A stretch of 64,000 bases of DNA, from NCBI GenBank assembly GCA_030704615.1, contig CM060731.1, positions 76,922,756 to 76,986,755 of the forward strand, in the 5' to 3' direction. The notes under the pieces were generated by a model. That model had not been told where the DNA came from and did not search any database. It was given only the letters and a program-made list of their open reading frames with translations. The position numbers were made by a program, and so were the translations under genes. This DNA is from Takakia lepidozioides. Its lineage: Eukaryota; Streptophyta; Takakiopsida; Takakiales; Takakiaceae. Below, piece by piece: positions 62,531-64,000 of this stretch (positions are counted from its first letter, which is position 1; each line of letters starts with the position of its first letter).

Positions 62531-63909
62531 ATTCACACTGGAGCCTCCCAAGAACGTCATTGTTAGTGCAAAGAAGAGGACGCGTAGGAAGTCTCTTTAC
62601 TACACGTCGGCGAGGCAGAGGTTGAAAGCCAAAGAGAGAATGAGGAAGACTCGGAGGGCGCTTGATCTTTCCGAGGGGGAGAGTGACCGTGAAGGGGAGG
62701 GATCTGCTGGCAAAGGGTTACAAAATAGGGGAGTTGCGGAGCCGTTTGTGGAAAAGTAGTTGGAGGAGCTTTTGGAACTTCCCCTTTTGCGTGAGGCTGG
62801 GATGGAAAGAATGCCACCTATAAGAGAGGAGGAGGGCATGCCAGGCAGTGATGTTACTCCTGTGCAGGAGGTCGTAACGAAGCAGGTGGCCGTGAATACC
62901 CGGGAGCGCCAATCCAACACAGCGCTGTCTTTGCGGGCGTTGAAGGACAAGGCACAAGTGGGAGGCAGCATGCGAGTAGTGGATTTGGAGACGGACAACG
63001 CTGAACATAGTCTCCTTCAGGTAGCACCACCATTGCCATGCACAGTTCAGTTTGTTTTCGCATTGTTAGAGATGAAAACTAGTGGAGCCATTGAAGTATG
63101 CCTTGCATTTTAAGATGTCGTTGACGACAGCTTAATCTGCAATCGCATCCTCCCCGCCTTACCCTCCTCTCAAGAAATATGTGATGTTTTTCAAAGGAAA
63201 CGGAAGAAAGCCTGGGAGAGTCTCCGAGAGATACCAGCCGAGAAGAACGCACCAGACCAGAACCCTGAAGTGGACATCAACATGGTGACTGAGGAGGAGG
63301 TGCCCAGGGTTCACTCTCCGCAGCGGGCTAGGGCAACAGTGGAGCAGCCAGTGGACACACAACCACGAGTGAAGGGGAAGACACAAGTGCAAGGAACAAT
63401 GCGACTTGCAGAGAAGGGGTCTTCCAGCGGCCGTCCAAAGCCTGCGAAGGTTTGTTCTAGCTTGCCCATTCTCATTTCTGAGGGTTGTTGTGAAGTAGAA
63501 AAGAGGTGATTATGCCACTACTCCGGAGGAAGAGAGAATAGCGAACGGGGTGGAAACCAAAATGAAAGATGAGATGGATACGGCGAGGAAAAACCTCAAA
63601 AGTGCGTTTGACTAGCACATACGAATTGCTGACCCTGGGCTGGGAAAGGGGTTTCTGGAGCAGATTCGGATACACTGGAACAAGCCCACCAAGCCTGAGA
63701 TGACACAGGAAAAGATCCACCGTCTGTCGATTTCCATGGTTGAGCCGGCTCAAAAAGTGAGGTGGCTCGAAATCTGGAACTCGGATCCAATCGTCCGGGA
63801 CACCAACAATTTCCCAAAACCGCATAGGGACCCTGAGACAGGAGTGGTGACACCTGTGAGCGACCGTGCATTTGAGACATGGTTGCATAAAGCTATCTTC
63901 TGGAGCCAG
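62530..63909 (+). pseudogene. Unrecognised gene, likely transposon-borne, runs off the window
   Basis: Exon-like blocks on the plus strand are 62557-63090 (basic, KKRTRRKSLYYTSARQR, then acidic, LDLSEGESDREGEGSAGKG), about 63178-63450 (KRKKAWESLREIPAEKNA, donor at PAK/GT) and about 63500-63909 (KPEMTQEKIHRLSISMVEPA, WNSDPIVRDTNNFPKPHRDP, AFETWLHKAIFWSQ, then GTAAGA). TAG codons at about 62757 and 63613 sit where CAG would fit. The head-to-head arrangement with the MULE relic suggests a second gene of the same element. I do not recognise the family. The start is uncertain, and the 3' end lies beyond the edge. Confidence 0.5.
63111..63134 (-). repeat. 24-bp palindrome, lone copy, reverse orientation
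   Basis: TAAGATGTCGT, TG, ACGACAGCTTA. The centre TG is the complement of the CA found in nearly all clustered copies, so this copy is inverted. It lies in a probable intron of the unrecognised gene. Confidence 0.8.
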
Positions 63910-64000
63910 GTAAGAATTTTCAAACGTTCCACATTGTTCGCAATGACTTCACTGGTTTTTGGGTTTAACCACTGAGGGTACATCGTTGTTTTTGCAGCTG

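Overview
The window looks like a stretch of nuclear DNA from a large, transposon-rich plant genome, most probably a fern. Split genes have plant-type introns, and an intact brassinosteroid-signalling-kinase (BSK) gene, an IRKI-like gene and a nuclear tRNA-Val(AAC) are present. Retrotransposons are nested inside one another, and captured PPR gene pieces resemble the large PPR families of seed-free plants. The strongest lineage clue is a cyanovirin-N homology (CVNH) domain exon, a fold known from cyanobacteria, ascomycete fungi and ferns such as Ceratopteris.

Region by region. 1-3.4 kb: no gene recognised. 3.4-6.5 kb (+): an IRKI-like gene in at least three exons. 6.5-13 kb: low-information DNA with a tRNA-Val at 9994-10067 and small repeats. 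13.15-18.56 kb (+): a complete ten-exon BSK gene whose exons join in frame to 500 codons. 20.4-22.4 kb (+): a decayed 5' part of a NERD1-like gene. 23.1 kb: a trace of a LINE. 25.6-27.2 kb (+): a piggyBac-like transposase. 28.75-29.17 kb (-): the CVNH exon, with a Ty1/copia element just upstream of it.

29.3-44.1 kb is a nest of retrotransposons. A copia element (-) is cut in gag by a chromovirus (copy 2, +). That copy's 5' LTR is itself cut by a second chromovirus (copy 1, 33807-40285) flanked by the 5-bp duplication GTACC. Copy 2 ends abruptly at about 44080 against an inverted second copy of the NERD1 promoter and first exon. A 6.4 kb CACTA element (45038-51432, CCA target duplication) sits inside that copy, and the homologous stretch near 20.5 kb preserves the empty site. 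The CACTA element carries PPR fragments, including a roughly 375-bp module repeated four times.

51.5-62 kb holds a third gypsy element (-) with an iMet primer site. It is split by a 3.7 kb insert that has a SWIM zinc-finger gene (-) between two clusters of 24-bp palindromes, five on each side. A Mutator-like transposase relic (59.04-62.0 kb, -) and an unrecognised plus-strand gene (62.5-63.9 kb, running off the edge) follow. The latter holds one palindrome in reverse orientation.

Only the IRKI-like gene, the BSK gene and the tRNA look like ordinary working host genes. The CVNH exon is open but its 5' end is missing. Much of the rest is mobile or decayed, and many of the nonsense codons fit C-to-T change, as expected in methylated silent DNA.
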